Source: Puccinia triticina (taxonomy: Eukaryota > Basidiomycota > Pucciniomycetes > Pucciniales > Pucciniaceae). Taken from it: a DNA stretch of 64,000 bases. This document shows, piece after piece, positions 1 to 11,339 of the stretch (position 1 is its first letter; the number at the start of each line of letters is the position of its first letter). A program made the translations under genes and the position numbers. The notes under the pieces were generated by a model that made no database searches, was not told the DNA's origin, and was given only the letters and a program-made list of their open reading frames with translations. The DNA is taken from positions 372,001 to 436,000 of the forward strand of contig NC_070562.1 in assembly GCF_026914185.1 (NCBI RefSeq). The letters are read 5' to 3'.

Positions 1-2
1 CG

Positions 3-191
3 GACAACACATCCAAAAAGAAGACCAAATATCTCCGTCGGGCTTTTTATTTCGTCAATGACTTAATTCGGGAAAACAAAATCAATGTCACGTGGACAAG
101 TACACATGATCAACTAGCGGATGTGCTGACAAAAAGACTCGGGCCAACAAAGATGATAGGCGCGCTCAATCAATTAGGCGTAGGCGGGTAG
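3..191 (+). CDS. Ty1/copia polyprotein, C-terminal RNase H end (partial)
   Basis: The open frame enters from the left edge and ends at TAG 189-191. The 62 visible residues include KTKYLRRAFYFV, then VTWTSTHDQLADVLTKRLG. This is the usual end of the RNase H domain of copia polyproteins (the K-T-K-H/Y-I/L-x-x-R ... Q-x-A-D-x-x-T-K signature). The rest of gag-pol lies outside the window. A G-rich polypurine tract at about 205-213 and a TG-starting LTR follow directly, as expected downstream of copia pol. Family assignment is firm; whether the copy is intact cannot be judged here. Confidence 0.85.
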   Translation, partial: DNTSKKKTKYLRRAFYFVNDLIRENKINVTWTSTHDQLADVLTKRLGPTKMIGALNQLGVGG

Positions 192-213
192 TGTTTGCAA
201 TCTTGGGGGGGGG

Positions 214-536
214 TGTTAGTGTAGGGCGTCAGATTCAAGATTACAAACCCATAGTCATGTACTTAGACATCTAACCTAGTTAGTGAGACCGGGGATTTTC
301 CCCCGGTTAGGGCTTGTTGCATGTACTTAGCCTGGTTGATCCCGCGCCCCAGCTCCAATCTCTTTCCTCACCGAGATTGGAACCGGGATTCGTCAGAGCC
401 GACAGCTGACCCGCGACGGGACTGTATCGACCAGGTATGTGTTTTTTTTTATTGTTTGTTTGGCAATCCTCACCGAGATTGGAACCGGGATTCGTCAGAG
501 CCGACAGCTGACCCGCGACGGGACTGTATCGACCAG
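214..536 (+). mobile_element. Probable 3' LTR of the left-edge copia element
   Basis: A run of ten G (205-213) acts as a polypurine tract directly before TGTTAGTGTAGG at 214, a normal LTR start. The 5' LTR is outside the window, so the LTR end cannot be fixed. The end given here is only the end of the second copy of an internal direct repeat. Confidence 0.45.
366..536. repeat. 69-bp perfect direct repeat with intron-like spacer
   Basis: Positions 366-434 and 468-536 carry the same 69-bp sequence, starting CCTCACCGAGATTGG and ending TGTATCGACCAG. The 33-bp spacer starts GTATGT and is T-rich, so the first copy ends like a splice donor site (CAG|GTATGT), but the spacer does not end in AG. Confidence 0.85.
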
Positions 537-1315
537 ATCCCATTTGCCTTATCAAATTTGGCATCTTATAGTCCTCCACCCCCCTCGGCAGAATCTGGAA
601 CTGCACAAGTTCGGCCCAGGCTGCAAGCACTCATGCCAAAGATATGCACTGCAGTCACAACAAATGAAAATGATACAGTCAAAACAATGTTGCAGGAGCA
701 ACAACTTTGTGAAAGAACTTGATGTCACTGCCCAGTTCCGTTTAATGTACGTGGACAGAAAGCGACGCATACAAGAGCTCTTTCTGCTTGTGAAACTCAC
801 GTTTACCTTCTGATCATGATGCCTTTTTCTTAATAACACCAACATTTTTTTTTTTTTTTTGTGATCATCTGAACCAACAGCAACAGCACAAGGTCTGCCC
901 AAACTGATTCTGAATCAGGTTGCAGTGACGGGACTGCTTTGTAATCAAGTCATGTTTCCGCTCCTGCGGGACGCCGTCTGGCCGGCGACCTGGATTCACG
1001 GGTGCGCACGCACACCCACGACTCTGAACTGGGCAGCCATGGACACAGTGTGATGGGGTGTTTCCACTCCGATCGAACGGTGTCTGGCCGGGACCTGGAT
1101 TCATGCGTGCTTGCGTACGCCCACGAATCTCAGCCGGGCAGTCATGAACTCGGTTTGATAAGGATATTTGCGAACTTGCTGACGTGTACGCTGCTGAGTT
1201 CGATGAGGTGCTGTCGTTTGGCAGCTTAAAATCAAGGACCCCTTTTGCATTTTCAAAATCAATTGATCATCCCTTCATTCCGCTTCAAAAACATAAACAG
1301 AAAATTGTTTATAAA
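537..1315. other. Intergenic stretch with a degenerate two-copy repeat
   Basis: No supportable gene. A poly-T run lies at 846-860. Two diverged copies of a roughly 75-bp unit sit at about 968-1045 and 1079-1150; both contain GTCTGGCCGG, CCTGGATTCA and a CCACGA core. Confidence 0.5.
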
Positions 1316-4300
1316 ATGATAATTGGTTCCGCCTTTCTACGCCTCGGGTGTATCCTCTTTCTCTTACCCTATTTCTCTCGGGCCGACTTTCTTCGCAAGT
1401 CTCTGTCAGATTGTGATGATCATGTCGAATTAGAGGCCTCTGTGCCTCTAGCTGGACATAAGCGCCCTTGTTCATCCCTCGGGGAATCATCTAGTTCACA
1501 AAGGTTCCCCATTCCATCCCAGAACCAGTTGACAGCCTCCAATTCACCATTCCACAGTGCAGATCATATGTTGTTGGACAAGTCTAGGTTGAGTACCTGG
1601 CATTTAACTTCCCAAGTTCAGGATCTAACAAATAAAAACAAATTGTATTCTTGCAGAATTTCGGGAGCAGCACGAGAAGTCGGAGCGGGATCACAGAACT
1701 ATAACCATCGCGGGTCAGAGAGCATCCAGTTGACAGGTCCGATTCCCGTAATTGACCTAACGGGTAACCGTGACCTTGGTCACAGTGGTAAGTTATACTA
1801 ATACTGACCTCGTACTTAATTATGAGGTGGATAATAATCTGACTCAGGATGTAAGCAGCTTCTCACATGAGTTTATTCAGTAACAAGAAAACTCCCCAGT
1901 TAGTGGACTTAACCGCCACGGGTGGCAGTGACTCGGGTCACACGAATCGGGATGTAATCGACCTAACGAATGAGGATATAATTGACCTAACCGGTCGAGA
2001 GGACAGTGAGTTGGGTGACAATGGTAAGTCCCACTAACCTCGCACTTTGGGCAATTATTTGACTTGGCACATGAGTGGCTTACCTTATGGAAAATTTGCG
2101 GACAATACGAAGCAAACGACTCAAATGTCGTGATTGACTTAAGGGATCAGGATAACAGTGAGTTGGGTCACACTGGTGAGTTCTACTGATCCGGCACTTT
2201 GTGAGGTGGAAAATAATCTGACTTGAGGTGTTAACAGCTTCTCATCATAAAGGCTCATCCAGCAACTTAGACGGCAGAGTCGATGGGCAAGTGGAACACC
2301 GACATACAGTCATTGACACATCCGCGCACTCTGGTATTTTGAGAGAGATGCGAAGTGAAGAACCATTGGCGAAAAAGATGCACTTGGGAGGTTCATCGAT
2401 GGAGGCGCCCATTGAACACTCACTCGTCGGGAAGGACCCAAGAAAAGAGTCGGCCCAAATAGGCTTGGGACGGATAGCGACTGAGACACCTTCAACGGAG
2501 CCCCACCAGGAGCACCGACTTCGTAAGCAAACCGCAATGTATTTTGATTGCTCCAACATACATCTTCTATTTTCCAACTTCTACTCCTATTGATCTTTCA
2601 ATTTTCCTCTGCAGGACCAGAAAGCTCGGGGAATGTTTCTTCTAAGGATAGTGGGCTGCAACCTAATCTTTCACCGGAAATCATAATCGAAAAAAAATCA
2701 AGATCACCTCAGGAAGAGTCTAGTAACGGCGGGCCTGTCCTTGCCTTGAGTGCTCCTGTGGCTAAACTTAACGCAGTCCAGGCAATTGAACCAGAGAGAA
2801 ACACTGAGCCAATCAATTCATTTCAAATGAGAAATGACAAAAAAACAAGACACTCAGCAATGGTACAGTTGGAAATGGAGAGATTTGTAAAGGATTGGCA
2901 CGGAAATCTGTATCTTGTTAGCAAGACGAAAGGTATCATCACGAAAAGAGAGAAGTTAAATGACAGGTTGTTAGCCTGTGCCGCAATGATTTGGGAAGAT
3001 GTTCCAGGAGAAGTAATCAACGAGGCATTGGAAAGTGGAAAAACATTTGCATCTGCCTTGGAGGATGCTATTGCATCCAGGAATTTGCCATTGCACACTG
3101 AACAAGATTATAACCTTTTCCATCCTGAATCTACTTTAGTCCCACTTGTCCGTCCGCTGGAGGAATTTTCAAATGCCCTCTGGTGCATCAATTCCCATGT
3201 TTTGGGTTTCTGGGGTGCTGGAAGTGGCAAAGATATTCATATCCAAGAACAAAAAGCAGTGCAAGATTGGGTTTTAAAGATTTTATCAGCAGATGAAGAT
3301 GATGCAGTGATAGAATGTTTTGATGAAGGTCGCCTTCAATCTCACACTACACCAAAAACAACAGGCATCAGAGATTTACTTCTTCAATATGTCCTTTCTA
3401 GTGAAAGCCATGTGCGTTATCAAGTGCCGAGTAGAAATTCCAAAGACTTGGCTTTTGAAGTTTCTGAAAAGGATATTGCTCTGATTCAAACTGTGGAGAA
3501 GATATTAATTCATTATTACAAGACCCAAAACCGGGGAAGATGGCTGAATGTTTTCCAAGATGATGATTCCTTTTTAATTGAAATTATAACAATCAAAACA
3601 AACCCAGAAAATGATTTACCCAACCCTGCATTAAATCTCATGCCATGGAAAATCCCAAAAGAATCAAGCAATTTAAGCATTGATTCTCCCCGACAAGAAT
3701 CAAGAAACTTGTTGCTACTGGAAAAATTGAAAGGTAATGTTAAGCAGCCTGGAAGTCTCACAAGTAAACAGTTTTTACCTCTTAGAGTTGGAAATATAAA
3801 AGTCTTTTGTATGGATGTCTTAAATTCAAAACTTTGGGAAGATATAACCAAAATTAAAACTCATAAACTGAAATTGAAGAAGGAAGAAGAGGAATTCAAA
3901 AAACAATTATGGGAGAAAAATATGTTACCATATCTGAGAAACAATTTGAGAGTTCTCCCAAATACAGAATGTGTGCTTTTGAAGTCCCTGATTGAGAATG
4001 TTAAGGAATTTTCAAATCTACTTTGGACATTAAATTCAAGAAGGTTGAGTCTTTGTGGAGCTAAATCACTTCATTCTTATCTTGCAGAACAGCAGGGCCT
4101 CCAAGAATACTTGTTAAATCTCTTTGAGAAGAAAAAATACTGGATAATATTGGATGACCACAGAAAAGCGGGTACAATTGCTATTGAAGATTCTGAGAAA
4201 CTTTACAAAGATTTTGTTATAAACTCAATTGTATCAAGCAGGAGAGAGCCAATCTATGTGCGTGTCAAGTTTGCACGGAAGTCCAGGGTACAACAACAAA

Positions 4301-4554
4301 GAGCAAGGTTTTCACAACGGGATGTCAGGATGAGTCAAGCAGCAATTTACCTCATTGGATCATACTCTAAGATGAGAAACCCAGGAGAATGGAAAGACAC
4401 CTTTAAGGAGGATCCCAAGTTTTTGGAACAATTCATCAAAATAGAACAGTTGCTATATTCAAGATCAAAAATCCTGAAACAAAAAGAAGCTCAACTCAAT
4501 GAATTTGATGGCATTGAAAAAGGATCTTCATCACGAATCAGCCACTCAGGATAG
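1316..4554 (+). CDS. Predicted secreted-type protein with SUMO-interacting-motif exon array
   Basis: Five exons join in frame: 1316-1787, 1859-2023, 2113-2175, 2238-2522 and 2615-4554, giving 974 codons plus a stop. All four introns are GT-AG and phase 1. The N-terminus MIIGSAFLRLGCILFLLPYF resembles a signal peptide, with cleavage expected near residues 23-24. Residues 145-222 carry repeated hydrophobic-acidic cores: VIDLT at 145, LVDLT at 172, VIDLT at 190, IIDLT at 198 and VVIDL at 218, several followed by acidic/Ser residues; a weaker VIDT lies in exon 4. Such V/I-x-D-L-T cores are the classic SUMO-interacting motif. Introns 1 and 3 share GAGGTGGA and AATAATCTGACT tracts, so exons and introns were duplicated together. 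The large last exon (about residues 329-974) is charged and has an internal duplication: FSNALWCINS near nt 3166 and FSNLLWTLNS near nt 4008, each followed by an EQ-x-x-[LV]Q block. I do not recognise this C-terminal family. The start and any further intron within exon 1 are uncertain. Confidence 0.65.
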
Positions 4555-7500
4555 TACAATCAATTCTCACATTTTATCTGCATCAAATCATTCAAAACAG
4601 ATGACTGTTACTTGAAAATTGTTTTTGTTGATGTTTCTCACATTTTTCCCAGATGAGTGATCAAATAATCTTACTTTTTAAATACAAATGCTACACAAAA
4701 AAACAAATTATCATTCTTTTAATATTTTATTGCTGCTTCTTATCTCGTTTTTCACTCTCTTATCATATTCTTAGGATCTAGCATAGTAAGCAAATAAATT
4801 ATGCTACCCCAAAACTTTCACCAAAGATACATGATACAAATCAAGTTCTGGAAATAATTTTTACTTCTTCAGTTTTTGGATCTTTCTTCAATAATCAAGC
4901 CCTATTCCTCTAGTATTGCCTTTTTTTCCTTCCCATGTTTATCACTTTTCTGTTCTGGCTTTTTTATCTCTTATCCCAGATATTTTTTGTGTGAAGCACG
5001 GTGACTTCCATTAAAAAAAATCTTTTCCAAGAAATTAAATGGGTTGTCAACAGCAGTGAAACTGATATTTCATGCAATGTGTATTGTGCAGTACCATATT
5101 GAAATGCACATATTTTTTTGTGTATTTGGTATCCAATACTTATACAATACACATTATTTTGGTTTGGACTGCTCAACCCTGTGTAATTCACTGTGTATTG
5201 GGGCAAATACACGTGTGTTGTTATTGTAATGTGTTCTGATACATTTAGCTCCCAATACAATACACAGTTTTGGGAAACTGTGTACTGCCAATACAGATAA
5301 AATTAAAATAATACATGTATTGTATCTCTTTCACCATTTTTGTTAACCAAAGTTCTTGCCTAACTTCCTGATTTTGAGGGATTTTTATCCCTCTTTTGAA
5401 AAGTTTAAAACTGCCACATGGTGATGTTTAATGCTGGTGAAATCAAGAAAATAGAATAAAATTAATTGTTGGTGCAAATGTTGTTCCCTACACCAACAGT
5501 CATAATGACTCGTCAATTTTGGTATGAATACAGTGACCCTGCCATGTAATCATTCACGATGTAAGCATAATCACAATGTAAGCATAGCATAAACATAGAT
5601 TTCCTGGGAACATTCTGTTGGTTTTGCTGGGAGTTTACCTTGATAAGAAGCATACCGCGATGTAAGCATAGGATTTTTGTCCACCATCCTTAATACGCTT
5701 AGATGGCAGGGTCACCGTAGATGCATTTTGGTCCACTTGATTGACCTTTCAAAATAATGGGCTATAAATCAGTCCATTGTGAATGTTTTTGGAGTTTGGG
5801 GTGGTCAAACTGTACATTGGGAGTATGCAGGAGTCAAGAAGTTGGGGAGGAGCAATGTCAAGGCAAGCATTCTCAAGAATTCCAGCTAAAAGAAATTTCA
5901 TTCTGTGACTGGACCAATCACTGCATAAAACCCAACTTAACACAAGTCCCTCAATTCAGAGGGCCGCGTGGTACAGCCTGAGCTGATGCAAAGCGCAACC
6001 TTCAAAGGAGGGACTGGCTAATTTTCCCAAACTGGCATGAGAGATTATGATCTTCCAAAGTTTTTTCCTGGGGTTACTGTTCCTTTCAAATTGCTTGACC
6101 ATGTTCCCAAAGGGCCTGTGAATTCCGTTTGAACCATGAGACTCGTCTCACTCTTCCTTATGTTTTGCCACTACACATGTTCCTGGAAGTCAGATAATTC
6201 TTGTCCCATGAAACTCCAAAATTGTAGTTTTTGGGTTATTCTGGGCTGTATGACCTGTGTATATTGGACTGACTGCCAAAAACAGTATGCTAATTCAATT
6301 CAATTCCACAGGAGCCAAGCTCTGGTTAAGATGCCTTGGCCAATCCAGATCGTGCACCCTCTTATCATTATGAGGACAGGGGCTTGAAGCCAAGATGGTC
6401 AGCTGTCTCTACTCTTCAGGGCTTTGGCAGAGGCTGGCTAGTTTTTGCTATGTGAAGGGCAAAAGGAAAAAAGGGCATAAAAATCCACAAACGCCCTAAC
6501 CTCTCAGGAAAAAAGTATGAAAGAAGTCAGAAGCCTTCCCCACAGAGATACCCCTTGGGACTCTGTTCCCCCTTTTCAAGAGGTTTAGTTAGGCTAGGCA
6601 TAAAACCTACTGCAGACTGCTTGAACAAGATTGCCTGAGCAGCTGTTGGACACTTTTTTTCCCAGGAGTTCAAGTCAACTTTCATACAATGATGATACCA
6701 TGAAATAATAAAATTATAAGCTGAAAAAAATATGTACCACCCAAACACTCAAATTAAAGCAGCATTTCTAGAATGGTACATACCAGATCATCACTTGAAA
6801 GTTTTATGATTTTATGATTTTATGTATTGAAAATTTTATGATTTCAAATTTGAACACCTTAATTGAGCAGATGTTGAGGCAATTCACTGAAACAAAAGGA
6901 CACAGTGTGAATTTCAAGTTTGTGGAAGCATGGGGAAAGTAATTTTCCAACTGCTGCTCCACAACTACTGTACATGTGACATGTCACAACCAATGAAATG
7001 GAACTGAAATGTGACAAGCAAAAAAAGGCCAAAGACCTCAAATACAGGTTGACAGCAGAGTGCAGAAATTGTTGCACAAATTATGCTTAGAAGCCTCTTG
7101 GAATAGACTACCAAAGCAATCAATTTCTGAAGTGGAAGTGGATTTTTGGTTCAGTACTTGGCCCAACTTGTCTCTCTCTCTTATCCCAGAGGCCAGAGTC
7201 CCTCATGGTGCAGCTCTCCTATTACATAGTGGATCTTGGGTGTGGCAACAGTGAAAAAATACAATACAGGACCAGTATTGGCCAATACTACGTATAGTAT
7301 TGTTTTTTTGATACATCAGAATTCAATACCATGTATTCTATTGAAAAAAAGATACAATATGGTGGTATTGTATCTAAAAAAACAACACCTTTTCTGGGCA
7401 ATTGGCGCTAAATCCAATGGCCCCTCCCAGTAATACACTTTTATTATATTGTATCAGAATGTATTGGCAATACAATACCATGGATTGTATTGGTTTGGTG

Positions 7501-8155
7501 ACTTGATCCAATACCAATACAGTGTGTTGGACCCAAAAAAAAAAACCAATACATGTACCATACTGTTTTGCCGTTGGGTGTGGGACAAATAGGACCAATA
7601 CACTCCTCCAAACAGACATTCACAAGTAGTCAATACTTAAAAGTCACAGTGCTATTGGTTAGACCATTCACATTGGTTCCTTTGAAATTCATGTTAGAAA
7701 ACCTGGGTTAGAAGTCTGGGTTAGATAACCTATAGTACTATAGTGTCAAACACATTTTTCTAGGTTAAATTCTGGGTTAACAAATCCAAGAGGGCTATTG
7801 GCCCACCAGTAACCTGGAATCAGGTTTGGTGGTTGGGTTAACTTGACTTAACCCAGCAATTTAAACCAACCAATGCAAATGCTCTTACTGGTAAGATTTT
7901 TCTGCTAATTGAATTAAAATCCCTTTGGCTTGAGTTGTATCTTTTGTTTCTTGAAAGGAAAAGCCTATCAGAATCTCCAAGAAGAAAAAAGTACCTTTGA
8001 AGTTTGCACACACAACAGGCAAAAAATTTATTCCCACAGTTTGCATTGAACATGTTACAATCAGCGCTTTTCTCAATGCTGATCCTCTTTGTTTTATTTC
8101 ATCTCAACATGTCAGAGGAGATGTGTATCACTTGGCCTATTTCTTGTGCTACTGT
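4555..8155. other. Gene-free AT-rich intergenic region with repeat debris
   Basis: No supportable gene apart from the MITE at 5531-5717. About 5075-5330 and 7245-7570 are dense in imperfect CAATAC/GTATTG words in both orientations, which looks like fragments of one decayed terminal-inverted-repeat family. About 7690-7860 has several GGGTTA-containing words. Short ORFs here lack coding character. Confidence 0.5.
5531..5717. mobile_element. MITE, Tc1/mariner type, TA target duplication
   Basis: A 187-bp element. The left terminus CAGTGACCCTGCCAT and the right terminus ATGGCAGGGTCACCG are inverted repeats (14 of 15 matching), flanked on both sides by TA (5529-5530 and 5718-5719). CAGTG ends and TA duplication fit Tc1/mariner. 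Internally the word ATGTAAGCATA occurs three times. There is no coding capacity. Confidence 0.85.
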
Positions 8156-8402
8156 CACTGCAAAAAAAACTGTGTCAACTGTGAGCAGTTGACATGCGGT
8201 AACTCTGAGGAAGCTTGTGGTGTTACACCAGCCTTACCCAAGGTTTGACTCAACCAAAGCGTCAATGCACAGTCACTGTGCACCTTGCACAGTGACTGTG
8301 CCAACAAAGGCACTTGTGCATTCAGGTGGAGTTACAATGGTAGCTTGGCTTGAGTATCCTGCATGTCAACTGCAAGCAGTTGACCAAGTTTTTTTTGCAG
8401 TG
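8156..8402. mobile_element. CACTA-type MITE with 3-bp TGT duplication
   Basis: A 247-bp element starting CACTGCAAAAAAAACT and ending AGTTTTTTTTGCAGTG, flanked by TGT on both sides (8153-8155 and 8403-8405). The subterminal region repeats a GTCAACTG/CAGTTGAC hairpin near both ends. The centre (8267-8301) holds a 15-bp perfect stem with a 3-nt loop whose arms are themselves near-palindromic (CACAGTCACTGTG). CACT[AG] ends with a 3-bp duplication define the CACTA (EnSpm) superfamily. Non-autonomous. Confidence 0.85.
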
Positions 8403-8932
8403 TGTATTTGGCAACCAAGAAAAAAGAAGACAGGACAGAAGGAGCAAAGAATTGAGTACAACCTCAGAATCCCCTCCCAAGAAACAAACACAATCAGAAG
8501 CAAAGAAGTTCAAAAAAGCCAGTGTATACATAATTATGCATTTATATATTTATCCAGGTTTCTTTCTTTTAATTTTTTTGAACCTTTATATGTCGTCTTT
8601 TGTTTTGGTCATGTGTGATCAAAAGCAAGGAAGGAAGAAAGAAAGAAAAAATACAAAATTTCATGTTTCTTAGTTTTTGAGGAGACCAGATAGTACCATA
8701 TATAGGGGATTAGAAGATGAGAAGACGCGCCAGAAAAAGAAGGAGATACATGAATAGATTGCCTGCGTTTCCGCTCCTTCTTTAAGCCCTTGATTTTCTA
8801 TCATTTTGATTGTCGAGAGAATTTTGAAGAGCGGAGTTCATGATCAGTATTTGTCAGTGTATGTGAACAGATGATCGGAGGATGGTGATATTTCGGGCGC
8901 AGAGAAGGAGTCAGAAAGGATGCGGAGTCAGC

Positions 8933-10550
8933 CTACCGGAACTCAGCTTCTGCCGTCACAGCGGCATCTTCAACTTCGCCGATCAAACCCTGGAGCGCAT
9001 CACTGGCGGCCAAATGATAGGCTTGCTGAGCTTTGACAAGTTGGGCAATAGCCCTGATAGGTTCGGGCTAAACGGGCCAATGGAAAGGTCGGATCAGTTC
9101 GTGCGCGTATGGATTGACAGGTGAACAAAGAGCTTACGTCGTCCAGGACTCGCTTCATTAACTCGATCGCTTCTTCTGTCGCTGCCACTAGCTTCTCTTC
9201 CGCGTTGTCCACTTCTATACGTGCCTGCTCTTTCTTAGGTCCCTCGGGGGCATTCTTTTGAGCTAACCGAGCCGCGTCGAGCGCCAATCTGTCAAGCGAT
9301 GTAAGATATAACGTCAGTTGACCCTCGCCTAAACGTGTGGGACATGAATCATTCATCTGGGACCAAAAAAAAACACATATGTGGGTCTTTGAGTTGGTGT
9401 TGGATTTGACGATGTACCTAGCACTTCGGACATTCTGACGACTTTTCATGGCCGCTTGTAGGCCGAGATTGAGGCTGGTTTGCCAGGGCTGCAAGAAGCC
9501 AGTTTGGATAGCGCCATCCTGAGCCAATCGTTCGTCGCCGATACGAGCTTGAACCATCGCGTATGATTTGAGGACCTTGGCCATCAGGCCAGTGATGTTT
9601 CCGCCAGAGTTGTCTGCAGCATTGAGATTCGAGGACCCAGGCGAACCCAGCTCGAGAGCGCCGGAGGTGGCCGCGCGGGAGAGCGCATGAGACAAGGTTT
9701 TGTGTTCGGTTGGGACCTTCTCGGGTACTTCGATCGGCGGTAAATTAGTGCCTGATCATCGGGGGGTTTTTTTTGGAGGCAGGCATGTCAGTCAACCCTG
9801 GACTGGAAGTAAAAGAAGCAACACAGATAGACAGAGGAAAAAAGAGGCGCGACTGGTTGTACCTTTGGTCGCGGCAGCAGCCCAGCTAGTCAGAGTGTGG
9901 GAAATGTTGGTGGCAGTTTCGGTTAAAGATTCGTTGATTTGAGTCGGATAATCGTACGGCTCGCTTTCTATGAATAGAGAGGCCCCAGGTTCAGATGGCT
10001 GAGACTCTCCCTTCTACACATTGGACTGACCATAGACCTTCGCGACACGAAGTAGGGAGGAATGAGTATTGCGCAATGCGTCCACTCGGCGTTCCAAGTC
10101 CTTGTATTCTTCGGGGAGCTCTGTTGATCGACAAAAGGACGGGGAAGAAGTGATGAGACAGGCGAATGGAAGGCTTGAACACACAAGATAAGGATGGTGT
10201 TGGGCTGTTACCTGTCACATCATCCTGGTCCAAAGTACCGAGACGCTCGCGCGCAGTTTGGCTAAATTCCTGTGATACGCACGTAGGAGCGAGATGGAAG
10301 ATATCAAAATCAACAAAACACGCCCGCTAGCAAGGTGGGGAAAGATTAACTGACGGCAAAGCTTTTCGAGAGTTTGCCTGTTTGTTGGGTGATATTTAAT
10401 CCAGCAACCCCTTGTTGCACGTTTTGGCCGAGGTTGCCCAAGGTGGATTGGATGGTCTGGAAGAAGAATGCCATCGATCGGTTCGAGGAGAATGATCAAT
10501 CTAGGCTGGTCTGATTGGAGGGAAGCGACTGGGCTGACCTTCCAAGACAT
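8933..10550 (-). CDS. GVP36: BAR-domain protein, Gvp36-like
   Basis: Eight exons on the minus strand: 10539-10550, 10355-10456, 10212-10269, 10031-10120, 9863-9967, 9418-9751, 9138-9288 and 8933-9067, totalling 328 aa, all GT-AG and frame-consistent. The start is a four-codon exon (Met-Ser-Trp-Lys). Joining it to TIQSTLGNLGQN matches the usual N-terminus of this family better than the in-frame ATG at 10474 inside intron 1. Hallmarks are ELPEEYKDLERRVDALR, EPYDYP, the AMVQARIGDERLAQD block, LDAARLAQKN and the C-terminal AQLVKAQQAYH, a long helical BAR fold. Yeast Gvp36 is a membrane-curvature protein in Golgi/endocytic vesicle traffic; the same role is inferred here. No frame damage is visible, so this is a functional host gene. 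Nearest neighbours are mobile elements. Confidence 0.9.
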
Positions 10551-11339
10551 CTTCCTGTGTTCTTTATGTGTAGTTTGTTCCTGTTGGAATTTCTTGATGG
10601 TTGGTTCGAAGGCTGTGAAGGTCATCAAGTGGCTGCGGAAAGCTGCCTGCCATTTTGGACACCCGCCCCTGCGGGATTATGTAAGCCGCGCCAACATCCA
10701 CCTCGGCCCTGCTCCGTCTCACTGGGGCTGGAAACACACTCGATCGGATTCATCGAAGCGGCGAGGACACGGAAACAGAAGCTGACTGATAGACCAAGGG
10801 CTGGAATCCATGAGGGCTTCAGAAAAAGGATGCTGGAAAAACAAACCAAGGAGCAAGAGTTCTGAGAGCTTGCCGCTTTTCATCTTGCCTTTAACGTTTA
10901 CATATCCTGACAAGTCTGACGGAAAGGCGGACGCCAGCTCACCCGATAACCGAACTCTTTTGATGTTGTCTAGCGAGATATGTTCCTCGTGGCTACCGAT
11001 TGTATCTCGCCATTCAACCACGGGATGAAGAACGTAAAGTGGAATGTTAAATCACCCTGGTATGCGATTTTAAGAGCGAATCGCCCGACAATTGTTCCAT
11101 ATTATGATCAAAAACACCATCCTTTTTCGCCCGTTCACTCATATGGAAACAAACTGGCGATTTTGGCCAATCTTAATGGGCAATGTCAGGAATCAGGAGC
11201 GGTACACATGTGCATATTTACATACTTGTTTTTTATTGTTGCAGCCGAGAATCCAGCTTAACAAGTAAATACGTAGAGTTGAGATGCCCACCGATGGAAG
11301 CTGAGAATGAGATCGCAGAACTCGAGGAGTGTGTATTTA
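10551..11339. other. Upstream region of the BAR gene; no clear gene
   Basis: This holds the 5' flank of the minus-strand BAR gene. A minus-strand frame at 10719-11021 begins VEWRDTIGSHEEHISLDN and looks somewhat protein-like, but I see no homology and no gene model that closes. Nothing else is supportable. Confidence 0.4.

Noticed and set aside
10472..10474. ATG giving a Met-Ala-Phe-Phe-Phe start for the BAR protein
   Set aside because: It lies inside a GT-AG intron; the upstream four-codon exon joined to TIQSTLGN fits the family better.
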